Assembly (NCBI RefSeq): GCF_004000945.1
Contig: NZ_BIMF01000023.1
Coordinates: 31,745-95,744, forward strand
Direction of reading: 5' to 3'
Length of the DNA stretch: 64,000 nt
From: Paenibacillus lautus NBRC 15380
GTDB lineage: Bacteria; Bacillota; Bacilli; Paenibacillales; Paenibacillaceae
The position numbers and the translations under genes were made by a program. The first letter of the stretch is position 1. Each line of letters starts with the position of its first letter. Below, piece by piece: positions 33,769 to 43,615 of the stretch. The notes under the pieces were generated by a model. It saw only the letters and a list, made by a program, of their open reading frames with translations. It was not told the origin of the DNA and ran no database searches.

Positions 33769-34857
33769 TTAGCTGTGACTATTCTTAAACTGCTGCATGA
33801 ATTCTACCAGCGCCTGAGCGCTCTCATACGGAACGGCGTTATAGACCGAAGCCCGCAAACCGCCGACGCTGCGATGACCCTTCAAGCCGACAAAGCCTGC
33901 TTGTTCCGAAGCCTTCACGAATTCCTTCTCCAGCTCCTCAGAGGCAAGACGGAACGTAATGTTCATATCGGAACGCACCGCTGCATTCACGCATCCGCGG
34001 TAGAAGCCTTCGCTGTTATCGATGGCATCATAGATGAGCGCGGCTTTCTTGCGATTCATCTCTTGAACGCCTTGCAGTCCGCCCTTCTCCTCAATCCACT
34101 TCAGCACTTCGTTGATCATATAGATGCCAAAAGACGGCGGCGTATTGTACAGCGAGTTATTTTTCAAATACGTATTGTAACGGAGCATAGTCGGCAGATG
34201 TTTAGGAGAATCTGTAATCATATCCTCTCTGACGATCACAACGGCAACGCCGGACGGCCCCAAGTTCTTCTGGGCACCCGCATAGACCATCGCGAATTGG
34301 TTCAAATCGAACGGACGGCTGAGGATATCGCTCGACATATCACAGATAAGCGGCACCGAACCGGTATCCGGGAATTCCTTAAACTGCGTGCCTTCGATCG
34401 TTTCATTGGAAGTAAGATGGAGGTAAGCTGCATGATCCGACAGCTTGATGTCTTCAAGACTAGGCAGAGCCATGTACTTGCTCTCCTCAGAAGAGGCTGC
34501 CACATGAGTTTCGCCGATCAGCTTGGCTTCTTTAATCGCCTTGTCAGACCAGCTTCCCGTCATTACATAGTTCGCAACCTGGTCTTGTCCCAAGAAGTTC
34601 ATCGGAATCATCGCAAATTGTGTGCTTGCACCGCCTTGAATGAACAACACCTTGTAGCCGGATGGATTTCCCAGCAGGGACAGCAGGCGCGCCTGCGCTT
34701 CGTTATGAACGGCTTCATATACAGCACCGCGATGAGACATTTCCATGATTGACATGCCGGTATCCCCGTAATTGACGAATTCGGCCTGGGCGCGCTCCAA
34801 CACTTCAAGCGGCAATGCGGCAGGTCCTGCGTTAAAATTGTATGCTCTCTTGCTCAA
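33769..34857 (-). CDS. serC: Phosphoserine aminotransferase
   Basis: The 362-residue class V aminotransferase converts 3-phosphohydroxypyruvate to phosphoserine (serine synthesis) and also serves pyridoxine synthesis. It starts SKRAYNFNAGPAALP; the PLP lysine is in YAGAQKNLGPSG and the substrate arginines in GHRSVGGLRAS. Start choice: GGTGGAG is 6-7 bases before a TTG at 34857, giving MSKRAYNF, the usual N-terminus; a GTG at 34869 has no spacing to a site. serA and serB are not adjacent. Confidence 0.95.
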   Translation of the reverse strand: MSKRAYNFNAGPAALPLEVLERAQAEFVNYGDTGMSIMEMSHRGAVYEAVHNEAQARLLSLLGNPSGYKVLFIQGGASTQFAMIPMNFLGQDQVANYVMTGSWSDKAIKEAKLIGETHVAASSEESKYMALPSLEDIKLSDHAAYLHLTSNETIEGTQFKEFPDTGSVPLICDMSSDILSRPFDLNQFAMVYAGAQKNLGPSGVAVVIVREDMITDSPKHLPTMLRYNTYLKNNSLYNTPPSFGIYMINEVLKWIEEKGGLQGVQEMNRKKAALIYDAIDNSEGFYRGCVNAAVRSDMNITFRLASEELEKEFVKASEQAGFVGLKGHRSVGGLRASVYNAVPYESAQALVEFMQQFKNSHS

Positions 34858-34901
34858 AAGACTCTCCACCCTTTCTCTACTATGAATGCTAATTAACGCT
34901 A

Positions 34902-34930
34902 ATCATAGCAACAATCCCATAGACCTTCAA
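34902..34930 (-). promoter_or_regulatory. SigA promoter of serC with extended -10
   Basis: On the minus strand TTGAAG, 17 bases, TATGAT, with TGC just before the -10. Confidence 0.6.
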
Positions 34931-34958
34931 GTGTAATTATTCACATTAAATTCTCCGG

Positions 34959-35861
34959 CTACCAGCAAAAGAATTGGTACTTTCTGCTCCAGGATCTCTT
35001 TTCTCCGGGAGCCAGACTTAATCGAATAAACACTTCTGGCGAAATAACGTGGCCGGTCCCCCACAGGGCCATATGCGCCACCGTAAAATCGCTGATCTCC
35101 CTCACTCCCGCCCTGCTGGCGCTGTGCGTTAGCTCCCAGGAATAAGGATAATCGCTGCCGTTAAAGCCTTGCATTCTCCCATAGAAGGGCTTGTGGGGTC
35201 TCTCATTCCAGCATACCTCGCAATCATGAACAGACAGCAGGCCCGAGGTATAATCCGATTCGACCTCCGTAAAACGGACAGGGACGGGCAGCTTGAGCAT
35301 ATACTCGGGTCCTACCGATTCCTTATTAATCCCTATGAAATTATGAATGTACTCCTCCGTATCTATCCTTTGGCTCCCTTCATTAAAGAGCTCATAATCT
35401 ATCGTCAATGCCGTGTCCTGAATCGAGATTTTTTTAACGAGCTTTGCCGCATACCCCTTGACGTTCCTAGGATGAATCGTATAGGTGATACTCACGTCAT
35501 CCGAAGTGATATCCACATCGAAGGGTTCCACCGGATACGTATACTGAAAGTGATACGGGTCCTTGCTGACCCGTTGAAGAAGGCCCACCCCTAATTTAGG
35601 AAACCATGCTCCTACTTCGGCCTCTGCATACCCCATACCTTCATGCAGTCCAAACTCGTTGCACAACCCGGACCCACCCTGAGGGTTAAACCCATCCGCA
35701 AACTCATGAACACAGAATGTGTGACCGCTCTCGGTCAATTTGGCCTGGGTAATGAAACCGGTCCGGTCAAAACGCGTGCCTTGGTAACGACCGACTTCCG
35801 CTATATCGACTTCCAATTGTCCGTTTGCTAATTGATGTCCCAAAAAAATCGCTCCATTCAT
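34959..35861 (-). CDS. Mutarotase-like (aldose 1-epimerase fold) protein
   Basis: The 300-residue cytoplasmic protein has the beta-sandwich pattern of galactose mutarotase-like proteins (RTGFITQAKL, then GLCNEFGL, IHNFIGIN, and a terminal LSLAPGEKRSWSRKY). The epimerase catalytic His/Glu pair cannot be placed with certainty. It is the last gene of the glucobiose locus, 60 bases after the GH94 phosphorylase, and so may interconvert anomers of the released glucose or glucose-1-phosphate precursor. Function is inferred from fold and context. Confidence 0.65.
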   Translation of the reverse strand: MNGAIFLGHQLANGQLEVDIAEVGRYQGTRFDRTGFITQAKLTESGHTFCVHEFADGFNPQGGSGLCNEFGLHEGMGYAEAEVGAWFPKLGVGLLQRVSKDPYHFQYTYPVEPFDVDITSDDVSITYTIHPRNVKGYAAKLVKKISIQDTALTIDYELFNEGSQRIDTEEYIHNFIGINKESVGPEYMLKLPVPVRFTEVESDYTSGLLSVHDCEVCWNERPHKPFYGRMQGFNGSDYPYSWELTHSASRAGVREISDFTVAHMALWGTGHVISPEVFIRLSLAPGEKRSWSRKYQFFCW

Positions 35862-35921
35862 GATGAAGAAGCCCCGACCGACTTGCCTGCCAGGGCTTCC
35901 GAAATGTTGTATGCTCGCGTG

Positions 35922-38648
35922 TCAGGCAAGCTCGACACGAATCCGTTGACACTCGTCATCGGATAACGCGGACAGCAAGCTGCGATCCAATTCGGCAGCC
36001 CCCGGTTTCTGACTGCGCAGCTGAATCTTCTCGCCGTTCAGCGTAAACGATTGAATCGTATAGCTTCCGTAATCCAATCGCATCGGATTGCTGTATACAA
36101 TCTGAAGCTGTTTACCCGCAAACCGCGTATGCACAACGGCAGTACCATCGGCACCGAATTGTGAAGGCCTGAGCTTCGGCTCCAAGAGCAGATGTCCCAG
36201 ATTTCCTTTAACGCCAAAGACCTCGGTCAGCATGGTAAGCAAAAGCCAGCTTGCCGATCCGGTAAGATAGGGATACATTCCTCTTCCCTTCTCGTTGATG
36301 TACTCGGGAATTCCCGGATACATGCGGCTGCGTTCAAAGTCATTGCTCAAATCGTAAATCGATTGTAATACCTCGTATCCCTCTCGGACGAAACCTCTCT
36401 TATAAAGAGCGTTAGCGTACATGACGCTCATATGGCTGAACATGGCTCCATTCTCTTTATGTCCGAACGCGAAACCGAATGCCCGCCCCAGATTTTGCTG
36501 AATCTCGCCAAAGTTCGAATTCAGACGATAGCCGATGCTCGGATCTTTTAAATACCGATCAACCGACTTCGTAATTTGTCCTACCTGTTCATCGTCCGCA
36601 ATTCCGCCCATCACAGCAAAGACCTGGCCTGTGAGCGTCATGCGCACGCCAAGGGGAAAATCGCCTTCCACACGCGCTCCATCATTATTGTAATAACCGT
36701 TAAACCACGAGTACCCTTCTTGACTCGTAATCCATTCTTTGCTGCGCAAATGCCGGATGATCCAGTCCGCTTTCCATTTCAAATCCTTCACAACTTCCGC
36801 AACGCTAAACTTTCGTTTGTTTCCGGTGACGGAGACTTTAACGGCCTGATAATACTGATCAAGCAGCTCCAGCTTCTCCTGCACATCGTCATAGGAGACG
36901 GGTGCCGTTACCGAATCGAGCAGCACGGCCATTTCCTCCGCAATTTCAAGAAACTCCACGCCTTCCTTGTCCTGCCATGCCAGCAGCAGATCGCCAAGCT
37001 GCATCAAATTGCTTGCATAAAACGCAGTAAAGGCTACGCTCTCGCCTCTGTCCGGGGCAAGATCGAGACCATCATTCCAGTCTGCTCCCTCAAGCTTGAT
37101 GTTATTGTGTTCACCTACATTAAAGAACGGAACCAGATTCTGCAGCAGCATGTGCTCCAGTATCGTACCTTCGTATACCTCACCGTTCACGGTTAAGAGC
37201 TGATTCCCATGCTCAGGCAGCCATCCGCTATCCTTCTCCTTGCACCGACTAACAAATACGTCGCGGAAATAGGTCTGAGGCTGCTTCAGGAAATCCAAAT
37301 CCCCGCTCTGATCCATATAAAGCAGCGTGGTCATGAATGGCCATGCACCGTGATCCATCCATACGCGCGGTATGTTGTTCCGGTCAGCGATAAACTCACC
37401 GGGCTTCGTTCCGATAATCGTGGCATTGCTTCCGTCCATCCGGACACCCGCGTAATTATTGAGCAGCAGATACCGAACCTCGGACGGTTCCATGATCATC
37501 AATGCCAGGCAATCCTGCCATAGGTCACGCCATCCACGCCCTCCGCGGCCATAGTCATGGTAAGGAAGAAATGAGTTGCCATATAGGCGCCTCAATATCG
37601 GCTGCAAGGTTACCCATTTCATCCACAAGTCCTGCTGCTGATCTCCGGTCTGGAAGGATACCGTATTCAGTTTGTCATTCCAATAGGCTTCATTCTGAGC
37701 AAGCAGCTCATCAAAGCGATTCTCCGATAAATACGTTTCGGACAGCCTTTCAGTGTCTGCGCGATCCTCTGAAATAACCATTGCCATGACAAAAACCTTG
37801 GATTCACCCGGCAGCAATTGAACCTGCGCAAACCGCAGACCTCCTATAGCCTCGTACCCTTCTACGGAGTCTCCTGCCTGTGCGCCTGCTGGCTTATTGG
37901 CAATGACAGCTTCAGGCCAATCGAGCGCGCCGCCTTCCCCGATATATTCCTCGAGCACCGGAAAATAACCGATCGGTTCCGCACCGTCCGCTTCCGCACC
38001 CAGCACACTATAGGATACGTGATTGATACGGTGACCCCGCTCGTCAAATGAGAGAGCAGGCTGCACTTCAATCCCTTTACGATGGACAAAGATCCGGTGA
38101 AGCAGGGATGTTACGTGACGATGGTCCCTCAGGTCGTCTGCCGAACGGCCATACAGCGGGATCGCCGCGGTAGGGGTCAGTTTCAGCGTCTGCTCGCCTA
38201 CGTTGGTCAGTTTCACTTTCATTAATTCGATTTTGTCATCCGTTACCGGAACGAAGCTGGTTACTTCCGCTTGCAGTCCGGCCTCCCCGTTCATCCGCGT
38301 TAACTTATGCCATAAAAACCCGGCTTCCAATTGACTTTCTTCTTCCTCGTTCATGAACCGGTTTGCGTTCTGCTTGGCAGAATTGCCGGTTACGGACCAT
38401 GCGCCATGCCCGTCAACGTGAACCCAAAAGTTACGTGCGGACTTGGAATTATGCAGATCCTCCACCGATACGGGCGACATGAAAAACGTATTATGACTGC
38501 TGGTCATTTCACCGTGAAGATTCGGCGTGACAGCTGACATCATGCCGGCCTCATTCACTAAAGGAAAATATAAATAGTTATGATGTCCGGGATCACTTAA
38601 CTTAAAGACACCCTGGCTCCCCTCAAACTTCCATCCTGTTGATTTCAT
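35922..38648 (-). CDS. GH94 disaccharide phosphorylase, probably laminaribiose phosphorylase
   Basis: The 908-residue GH94 enzyme has an N-terminal beta-sandwich (about 1-300), a helical linker, an (alpha/alpha)6 barrel (about 345-800) and a C-terminal sheet. The catalytic acid is in ADWNDGLD, and YHDYGRGGRGWRDLWQD is part of the phosphate/substrate site. Such enzymes split a beta-linked glucose disaccharide with phosphate to glucose-1-phosphate plus glucose, saving ATP. Length matches the ~911-residue Paenibacillus laminaribiose phosphorylase, and there is no signal peptide. Cellobiose or another beta-glucobiose remains possible. It is co-directional with its ABC transporter. Confidence 0.82.
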   Translation of the reverse strand: MKSTGWKFEGSQGVFKLSDPGHHNYLYFPLVNEAGMMSAVTPNLHGEMTSSHNTFFMSPVSVEDLHNSKSARNFWVHVDGHGAWSVTGNSAKQNANRFMNEEEESQLEAGFLWHKLTRMNGEAGLQAEVTSFVPVTDDKIELMKVKLTNVGEQTLKLTPTAAIPLYGRSADDLRDHRHVTSLLHRIFVHRKGIEVQPALSFDERGHRINHVSYSVLGAEADGAEPIGYFPVLEEYIGEGGALDWPEAVIANKPAGAQAGDSVEGYEAIGGLRFAQVQLLPGESKVFVMAMVISEDRADTERLSETYLSENRFDELLAQNEAYWNDKLNTVSFQTGDQQQDLWMKWVTLQPILRRLYGNSFLPYHDYGRGGRGWRDLWQDCLALMIMEPSEVRYLLLNNYAGVRMDGSNATIIGTKPGEFIADRNNIPRVWMDHGAWPFMTTLLYMDQSGDLDFLKQPQTYFRDVFVSRCKEKDSGWLPEHGNQLLTVNGEVYEGTILEHMLLQNLVPFFNVGEHNNIKLEGADWNDGLDLAPDRGESVAFTAFYASNLMQLGDLLLAWQDKEGVEFLEIAEEMAVLLDSVTAPVSYDDVQEKLELLDQYYQAVKVSVTGNKRKFSVAEVVKDLKWKADWIIRHLRSKEWITSQEGYSWFNGYYNNDGARVEGDFPLGVRMTLTGQVFAVMGGIADDEQVGQITKSVDRYLKDPSIGYRLNSNFGEIQQNLGRAFGFAFGHKENGAMFSHMSVMYANALYKRGFVREGYEVLQSIYDLSNDFERSRMYPGIPEYINEKGRGMYPYLTGSASWLLLTMLTEVFGVKGNLGHLLLEPKLRPSQFGADGTAVVHTRFAGKQLQIVYSNPMRLDYGSYTIQSFTLNGEKIQLRSQKPGAAELDRSLLSALSDDECQRIRVELA

Positions 38649-38673
38649 ATCGCGATCTCTTCCCCTCTATGCC

Positions 38674-39513
38674 TTAGGATTTGACGGCTCCTGCGAGAGC
38701 ACCATCCACCAGATATTTCTGTATGAACGTGTACAGAATGATCAATGGCGCAGCTACGATCGTAATTCCGCATGCCAGCAGCGGCCAGTTATTCCCGTAC
38801 TGCCCCCTGAATTCCTTCAGACCGAACGTAATAGGATAGTTGGACGGACTCGGGAGATACATGATTGGTCCGACAAAATCATTCCAGATTCCGATCGCGG
38901 TAAGAATGACACCCGTTGCGATAACAGGCTTCATCAGCGGCAGAATGATCTGGAACAGGTAACGGATATATCCGGAACCATCCATCCCTGCGGCCTCATC
39001 CAAATCGCGGCTGATCGACTTGATGTAGCCGACAAACATCATGAACACAACGCCTGTTCCCGTCGTTTTCAGCAATATATAACCAAGCTTGGTATCATAG
39101 CCGAAGAACGAAACGCTCTCCTTGAAGGACAGCATGAGTTTATACTGGGCAACCATCGGATTCGGAAGAAACTGGGACAGCAAAAAGAACATATAAATAA
39201 ATCCGCTCCACATCACATATCCGCGCGCGACCGGAAACGCCGCAAACAGCGACACGATGATGGTCAATACCGTCGCCGTTACCGTATAAATCAAGCTGTT
39301 CGTGAAATAGCCAGCGAAATTGCCTTCAGACCATGCTTGCGTGTAATTGCTCCATTCGATGTTCTGAACGATCCCGATCGGGTTGAGCAAATATTCGTTG
39401 AAGGATTTCAGCGATACATTGAATACGAGCAGAAGCGGAACAACGTAGAGAATCAGCAGCAAACCTATGACACCATAAGAAAGGATTTGCGTGGTTTTGG
39501 AATTTTGCATCAA
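38674..39513 (-). CDS. Carbohydrate ABC transporter permease (MalG/LacG type)
   Basis: The 279-residue permease has six membrane spans and the EAA loop DEAAGMDGSGYIRYLFQIIL that docks to the ATPase. Its start overlaps the end of the partner permease by 4 bases. It forms the channel with the next protein. No ATPase gene lies in the locus, so a shared MsmX-type ATPase encoded elsewhere is expected. Confidence 0.92.
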   Translation of the reverse strand: MMQNSKTTQILSYGVIGLLLILYVVPLLLVFNVSLKSFNEYLLNPIGIVQNIEWSNYTQAWSEGNFAGYFTNSLIYTVTATVLTIIVSLFAAFPVARGYVMWSGFIYMFFLLSQFLPNPMVAQYKLMLSFKESVSFFGYDTKLGYILLKTTGTGVVFMMFVGYIKSISRDLDEAAGMDGSGYIRYLFQIILPLMKPVIATGVILTAIGIWNDFVGPIMYLPSPSNYPITFGLKEFRGQYGNNWPLLACGITIVAAPLIILYTFIQKYLVDGALAGAVKS

Positions 39514-40412
39514 TATTCCACCTCTCTCTTCCGCGTCTGTCTGACGGCCACCACAACAAAGAGGAGAATAATCAGGAACTGTATGACGGATAGAGCCGAA
39601 GGAAGGCCCATTTCCAAACTTCCCCGGAACGTTTCTTTGTACACGTCATACGCCATCGTCCTTGTATTGAAGCGACCGTCTGTAGTCGCCAAAATGATAT
39701 CAAAGGTAGACATTGCGCCAATGATGGATAACAGCATATTCACCGTGAAGGACGGTGCGATCAGGGGGAAGGTAATATGACGGAAGGATTGCCACTTGTT
39801 GGTGCCGTCAATATGACCCGCCTCGTATAAATCTTTCGGGACGGATTGGAGCCCGGCCAGAAAGATCAGCATGGAGTAGCCCATGTACATCCAAATCTGG
39901 ACGAAAATAATATAGCCGAAGGCGTGAGTGAAGCTCCCAAAGAACATGTCCTGATAGCCGAAGAGGGCATCGTAGAGGCGATTGACCGGTCCGTTTAACG
40001 GATCGAACATCATCCCCCAGATCAGAGCGACGACAGCTACGCCCAGTACAACCGGCAGGAAGAATACCGCACGATAGAAGTAATCGCCTTTTAGGCGCTG
40101 GTTAATGATGACGGCGATAAAAAGAGCGACCCCGTTCTGCACGATCGTAACAACGAACATAAAGATCAGGGTGTTTACGATGGAATGCCACCGCTCCCCT
40201 GAGTTCCCCGAGAAAAATAATTCCTTATAATTATCAAGCCCGACAAATTGGTACGTGCTGCCCGGGAGGTTCTTGACATCGGTAAAGGAATAGACGACCG
40301 TCAGGATCGATGGTCCAAAATAAAACACGATATACAACGCCATCGGTATCAGCAGCAGCAATAAGGGTATGAATCGGTTAAATCCTTTTCCAAATGGATA
40401 CATCTCTCTCAC
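39510..40412 (-). CDS. Carbohydrate ABC transporter permease (MalF/LacF type)
   Basis: The 300-residue permease has six spans and the EAA loop YEAGHIDGTNKWQSFRHITF. It lies between the binding protein gene (99-base gap) and the second permease (4-base overlap), in the standard CUT1 order. Confidence 0.92.
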   Translation of the reverse strand: MREMYPFGKGFNRFIPLLLLLIPMALYIVFYFGPSILTVVYSFTDVKNLPGSTYQFVGLDNYKELFFSGNSGERWHSIVNTLIFMFVVTIVQNGVALFIAVIINQRLKGDYFYRAVFFLPVVLGVAVVALIWGMMFDPLNGPVNRLYDALFGYQDMFFGSFTHAFGYIIFVQIWMYMGYSMLIFLAGLQSVPKDLYEAGHIDGTNKWQSFRHITFPLIAPSFTVNMLLSIIGAMSTFDIILATTDGRFNTRTMAYDVYKETFRGSLEMGLPSALSVIQFLIILLFVVVAVRQTRKREVEY

Positions 40413-40510
40413 CTCGCAAATCCCTTTTCAATGAATGTCGGGGCCTGCTGCACAGACCCCGACTACAGTATGGTTCATTCTATATAGGTCTCTTTATAAT
40501 AGAAGAATCT

Positions 40511-41851
40511 TTATTTTGGAGCGGCAGCTTCCCATTCTTTTTGTTGAATGTCAGCCAGTTCTTTTGCTGTTTTGTACGGGCCGCCCGGTGCCAGGAATTC
40601 CGTATGCACGCCTTCTGCAGCCAGATGCTCGCCAATATTTTGACGGTTAATCATCATGATTTCGTACGCCAATTCGAACTCTCCGAGATATGGAGTCAGT
40701 TCATTGTCAATAAATTCACTTTCCGTCTGAATGTTATCCTGTGTCGGGATGAAACCGGCAGCTTTCACGAATGTCGTGTAATTTTCCGGCTCGGAGAAGA
40801 ATTCAAGCCATTTTAGGGCTCCTTCTTTGTTCGGTCCTTTCTCCGCAGCATACCAGGTTACGTCATACTTGCCGACAAAGGAGGCATTCTTGGCTGCATC
40901 TTCCGTAGCCGGTAGCGGGAAGTAACCGAATTTCAGCTCCGGATTTGCTGCTGCGACGGTTGGAGCATCCCAAGAACCATCAGCCAGCATGGCTGCTTTT
41001 CCTGTAGCAAAATAGGAAGGTGCCGTTGCATAATCAATTCCCATGAATCCGTCAATCATGTAATTGTCTTGAAGCGTCTTCATTTTTTCCAATACTTCGA
41101 TTGCCTCTTCATCGTTGTAAGCCGTCTCGCCTTTCCACACGCCCTCAATCCATTTCTGCTGATCTCCGCCCCCCAGAATTTTGGCTTGCAGAGCAAATAC
41201 AGGAAGTTTCAATGGCCATACGTCTTTACCTGCAACAACAATCGGGGTAATGCCTTTGGCTTTCAGATCATCATTCAGCTTGATGAACTCCGACCACGTT
41301 TTCGGCACGCTCAATCCATTCTGTTCGAAGATTTCCTTATTGTAGAACAGGCCCGACATCGCAACCTTGCCCGTTGGAATAGCATACACTTTATCGTTAT
41401 AAGTTCCGGCTTTTTCGATATCGTTAGCGTTATAATTCTTAATGAAGGCTTGATCGGATAAATCCGCGATCAATCCCGTATCAATCCATTGCTGCCAATC
41501 CGGTACTTTCGCTCCCGGTGTCCATTCCTGCGGAGAGAGCCTCATACCCGATAAATCAGCCAAAACGTCGACGTCATTCGCGGTAATCCTTGCTCTCTGC
41601 GCCTGCTTGTATTCGTCATCCGGACCTGTAGTGGTATACTCAATCGTATACTCTGGATATTTTTCTTCAAACTTCTTGTTGATCTCTTCAACCGCTTTAT
41701 TGATGTTATCTTGTTTCCAGTGTAAAATTTTGATGACCTTTTTATCACCTTTCGCAGGTGTACCCTTATCGGTTGAATCGCTGCTTCCGCAAGCCGCTAG
41801 CGAGAAAGTCAGAGCACCTGCCAAAAGTATTGCTGATAATTTCTTAATCAT
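40511..41851 (-). CDS. Sugar-binding lipoprotein of the glucobiose ABC transporter
   Basis: This 446-residue extracellular solute-binding protein (family 1) has lipobox LAAC (Cys about 21), a Ser/Thr/Lys linker and a two-lobed binding fold (KVIKILHWKQDNINKAVEEI start; YKTAKELADIQQKEWEAA end). GGGGGTAACGAA fixes the ATG at 41851. It is the first gene of the operon; ligand is taken as laminaribiose or short beta-glucans from the adjacent GH94 gene. Regulated by the LacI-type repressor through the operator at 41982-41995. Confidence 0.92.
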   Translation of the reverse strand: MIKKLSAILLAGALTFSLAACGSSDSTDKGTPAKGDKKVIKILHWKQDNINKAVEEINKKFEEKYPEYTIEYTTTGPDDEYKQAQRARITANDVDVLADLSGMRLSPQEWTPGAKVPDWQQWIDTGLIADLSDQAFIKNYNANDIEKAGTYNDKVYAIPTGKVAMSGLFYNKEIFEQNGLSVPKTWSEFIKLNDDLKAKGITPIVVAGKDVWPLKLPVFALQAKILGGGDQQKWIEGVWKGETAYNDEEAIEVLEKMKTLQDNYMIDGFMGIDYATAPSYFATGKAAMLADGSWDAPTVAAANPELKFGYFPLPATEDAAKNASFVGKYDVTWYAAEKGPNKEGALKWLEFFSEPENYTTFVKAAGFIPTQDNIQTESEFIDNELTPYLGEFELAYEIMMINRQNIGEHLAAEGVHTEFLAPGGPYKTAKELADIQQKEWEAAAPK

Positions 41852-41981
41852 TTCGTTACCCCCTGAAATTAAAGTGCAATTCATTATGAAACCGGATTCA
41901 TCATTCCGCTTTTTCTCGCCCAGTACCATCTTGATGTTACGAAACATTTATTATAAATTTTCGTAATTTAACGAAATATAC

Positions 41982-42032
41982 CGAAAGCGGTTTCGCAAGG
42001 CCTATTATTACTCATTATTTTTTGTTTGTCAA
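41982..42032 (-). promoter_or_regulatory. Promoter and LacI-type operator of the glucobiose operon
   Basis: On the minus strand TTGACA (42027-42032), 16-17 bases, TAATAA/AATAAT (about 42004-42010), followed directly by the palindrome CGAAACCGCTTTCG (41982-41995), which covers the expected +1. Repression by blocking initiation is likely. Confidence 0.72.
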
Positions 42033-42122
42033 AGCTTTTTTTCTCTTTCCCACAATATTTTGTTATTGAACGCGATTCAGCCTTATCCCTTTCTATTACA
42101 AGCATCATAGCTACTCTCTTCA

Positions 42123-42170
42123 TTGACTTACCTGGTTAAAGCAGATACACTAATTTACGAAACAGTTTCG
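42123..42170 (+). promoter_or_regulatory. Promoter and operator of the lacI-type gene
   Basis: TTGACT (42123-42128), 17 bases, TACACT (42146-42151), then the perfect palindrome CGAAACAGTTTCG (42158-42170) at the expected +1. It has the same half-site as the operon operator, implying autoregulation. The leader to the ATG would be about 265 bases. Confidence 0.7.
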
Positions 42171-42426
42171 AATTTGTGCTGTATACGTCGCAACCAGATT
42201 GGTTAATACTTATCACAATGGTAGGCTCTATCGATATGTTTTCCGTTATCACTCCATTGAATCATATAAAAACTTATACCTAAACAACATATTTTGAGCA
42301 GGAAACACGTATAAAACTGCTCTTTTTCTCCTTAACCTTGCACATACAGACAATTGGCAATCATGATTAACGAAAACTTACGAAAATTATGAAGTGACAT
42401 CATAAACAGAATAAGGGGCGTTTCGC

Positions 42427-43464
42427 ATGGCGTTAAACATCAAAACAATCGCTAAGATGGCCGGGGTATCCGTATCCACCGTCTCCAAGATTATCAACAA
42501 CTATAGTGATGTATCCGAGGAGACCAAAGCACGCGTGTTGGAAATTATGAAAGAGACGGGATACACCCCTTCCAATTCTGCGAAAACATTAGCAACCAAG
42601 AAATCTAATTTAATCGGCATCATATTTGCGGGAAAGCTGAATGTCGATTTTACCCATCCCTTTTTTGTTGAGGTTCTGAATTCCTTTAAGAAGCAAATGG
42701 GGGTACTCGGTTACGATCTACTGTTTTTTTCGAATGAGAAATTCCAAGGGGATGACGCCGACTACCTTGGCCGATGTCGCCATTATCAGGTGGATGGCTG
42801 TGTCATTATATCCGGCGAGGAAATCGAGCCCTCGATTAAAGAGCTTGATGAGAGCGACATTCCGTGTATCGGGGTCGATATTGAACTGTTCGGCGAAATG
42901 TCGGGGCATATAATGTCCGATAATTATAAAATGTCCTCGAAGGTCGTGGAGCATTTCTATCTTCAAGGCTTCAGAGACTTGGGGTTCATCGGAGGCAGCA
43001 AGGAGTCTGAAATCTCCAACATGCGTGAGGCCGGTTATCGTAACGCCATGGACAGCTTCGGCCTTCCGGCCCGTACGGAATGGTTCCTGAACGGTGAAGA
43101 CTTTCATGAAGCCAGCGGATATAAAGCCATGACACGGCTGATCCAGGCGGGGTCTCTTCCCCGTGCAATCTTTGCAGCCTCCGATCAGATTGCGATTGGA
43201 GCCATCCAAGCGCTTCAGGAACAAGGCCTGAATGTCCCTGACGATGTATCGATCATCGGTTGTGACGATATTGAGGCGTGCAAATACACAACACCCAAAC
43301 TAACGACGATTCGGCAAAATAAAGAGAAAATCGGCCGCCTGGCAGCGCTCATGCTCTACGACCTTATCCATAAACAATCACCCGTCAGCTCCTTTGTCGT
43401 AGAGCCTGAACTCATCGTTCGTGAATCTTGCGGAAGCAATACGCACCACTATGGATACTTTTGA
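42427..43464 (+). CDS. LacI-family transcriptional regulator of the glucobiose locus
   Basis: This 345-residue regulator has an N-terminal LacI helix-turn-helix (TIAKMAGVSVSTVSKIINN at 6-24, then the hinge region SNSAKTLATKKSNLIG) and a periplasmic-binding-protein-like sensor domain (60-335). It is divergent from the binding-protein operon and has CGAAA-N-TTTCG operators in both promoters. The inducer is unknown, presumably the imported disaccharide or a product. AAGGGGCGTTTC upstream is a weak ribosome site. Ends at a strong terminator. Confidence 0.93.
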   Translation: MALNIKTIAKMAGVSVSTVSKIINNYSDVSEETKARVLEIMKETGYTPSNSAKTLATKKSNLIGIIFAGKLNVDFTHPFFVEVLNSFKKQMGVLGYDLLFFSNEKFQGDDADYLGRCRHYQVDGCVIISGEEIEPSIKELDESDIPCIGVDIELFGEMSGHIMSDNYKMSSKVVEHFYLQGFRDLGFIGGSKESEISNMREAGYRNAMDSFGLPARTEWFLNGEDFHEASGYKAMTRLIQAGSLPRAIFAASDQIAIGAIQALQEQGLNVPDDVSIIGCDDIEACKYTTPKLTTIRQNKEKIGRLAALMLYDLIHKQSPVSSFVVEPELIVRESCGSNTHHYGYF

Positions 43465-43572
43465 GAGCAAAGTTATAGTGACGTGGATGCTTCTACCAAG
43501 AGAACCCCTCTTTATCTCACTTGGTATGGTTATCCTCACCTAAGCCTAGTTAGTCTTTATATGTGTAACAAA

Positions 43573-43603
43573 AAAAGCCTAGGGCATCATGCCCTAGGCT
43601 TTT
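43573..43603. terminator. Bidirectional terminator between lacI-type gene and glnA
   Basis: AAAAGCCTAGGGC (43573-43585) and GCCCTAGGCTTTT (43591-43603), 13-bp perfect, loop ATCAT. Confidence 0.85.
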
Positions 43604-43615
43604 TAACGTTGTTTA

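Larger units (their letters stand above)
41852..42426. other. Divergent control region of the glucobiose locus
   Basis: Besides the two promoter/operator units, the last ~110 bases before the lacI-type gene hold an A/T-rich leader with two further CGAAAA half-sites near 42370. No small gene with a ribosome site was found. Confidence 0.5.

Noticed and set aside
33775..34752. 325-residue open frame opposite serC
   Set aside because: Antisense to a complete enzyme gene, no ribosome site or recognisable motif.
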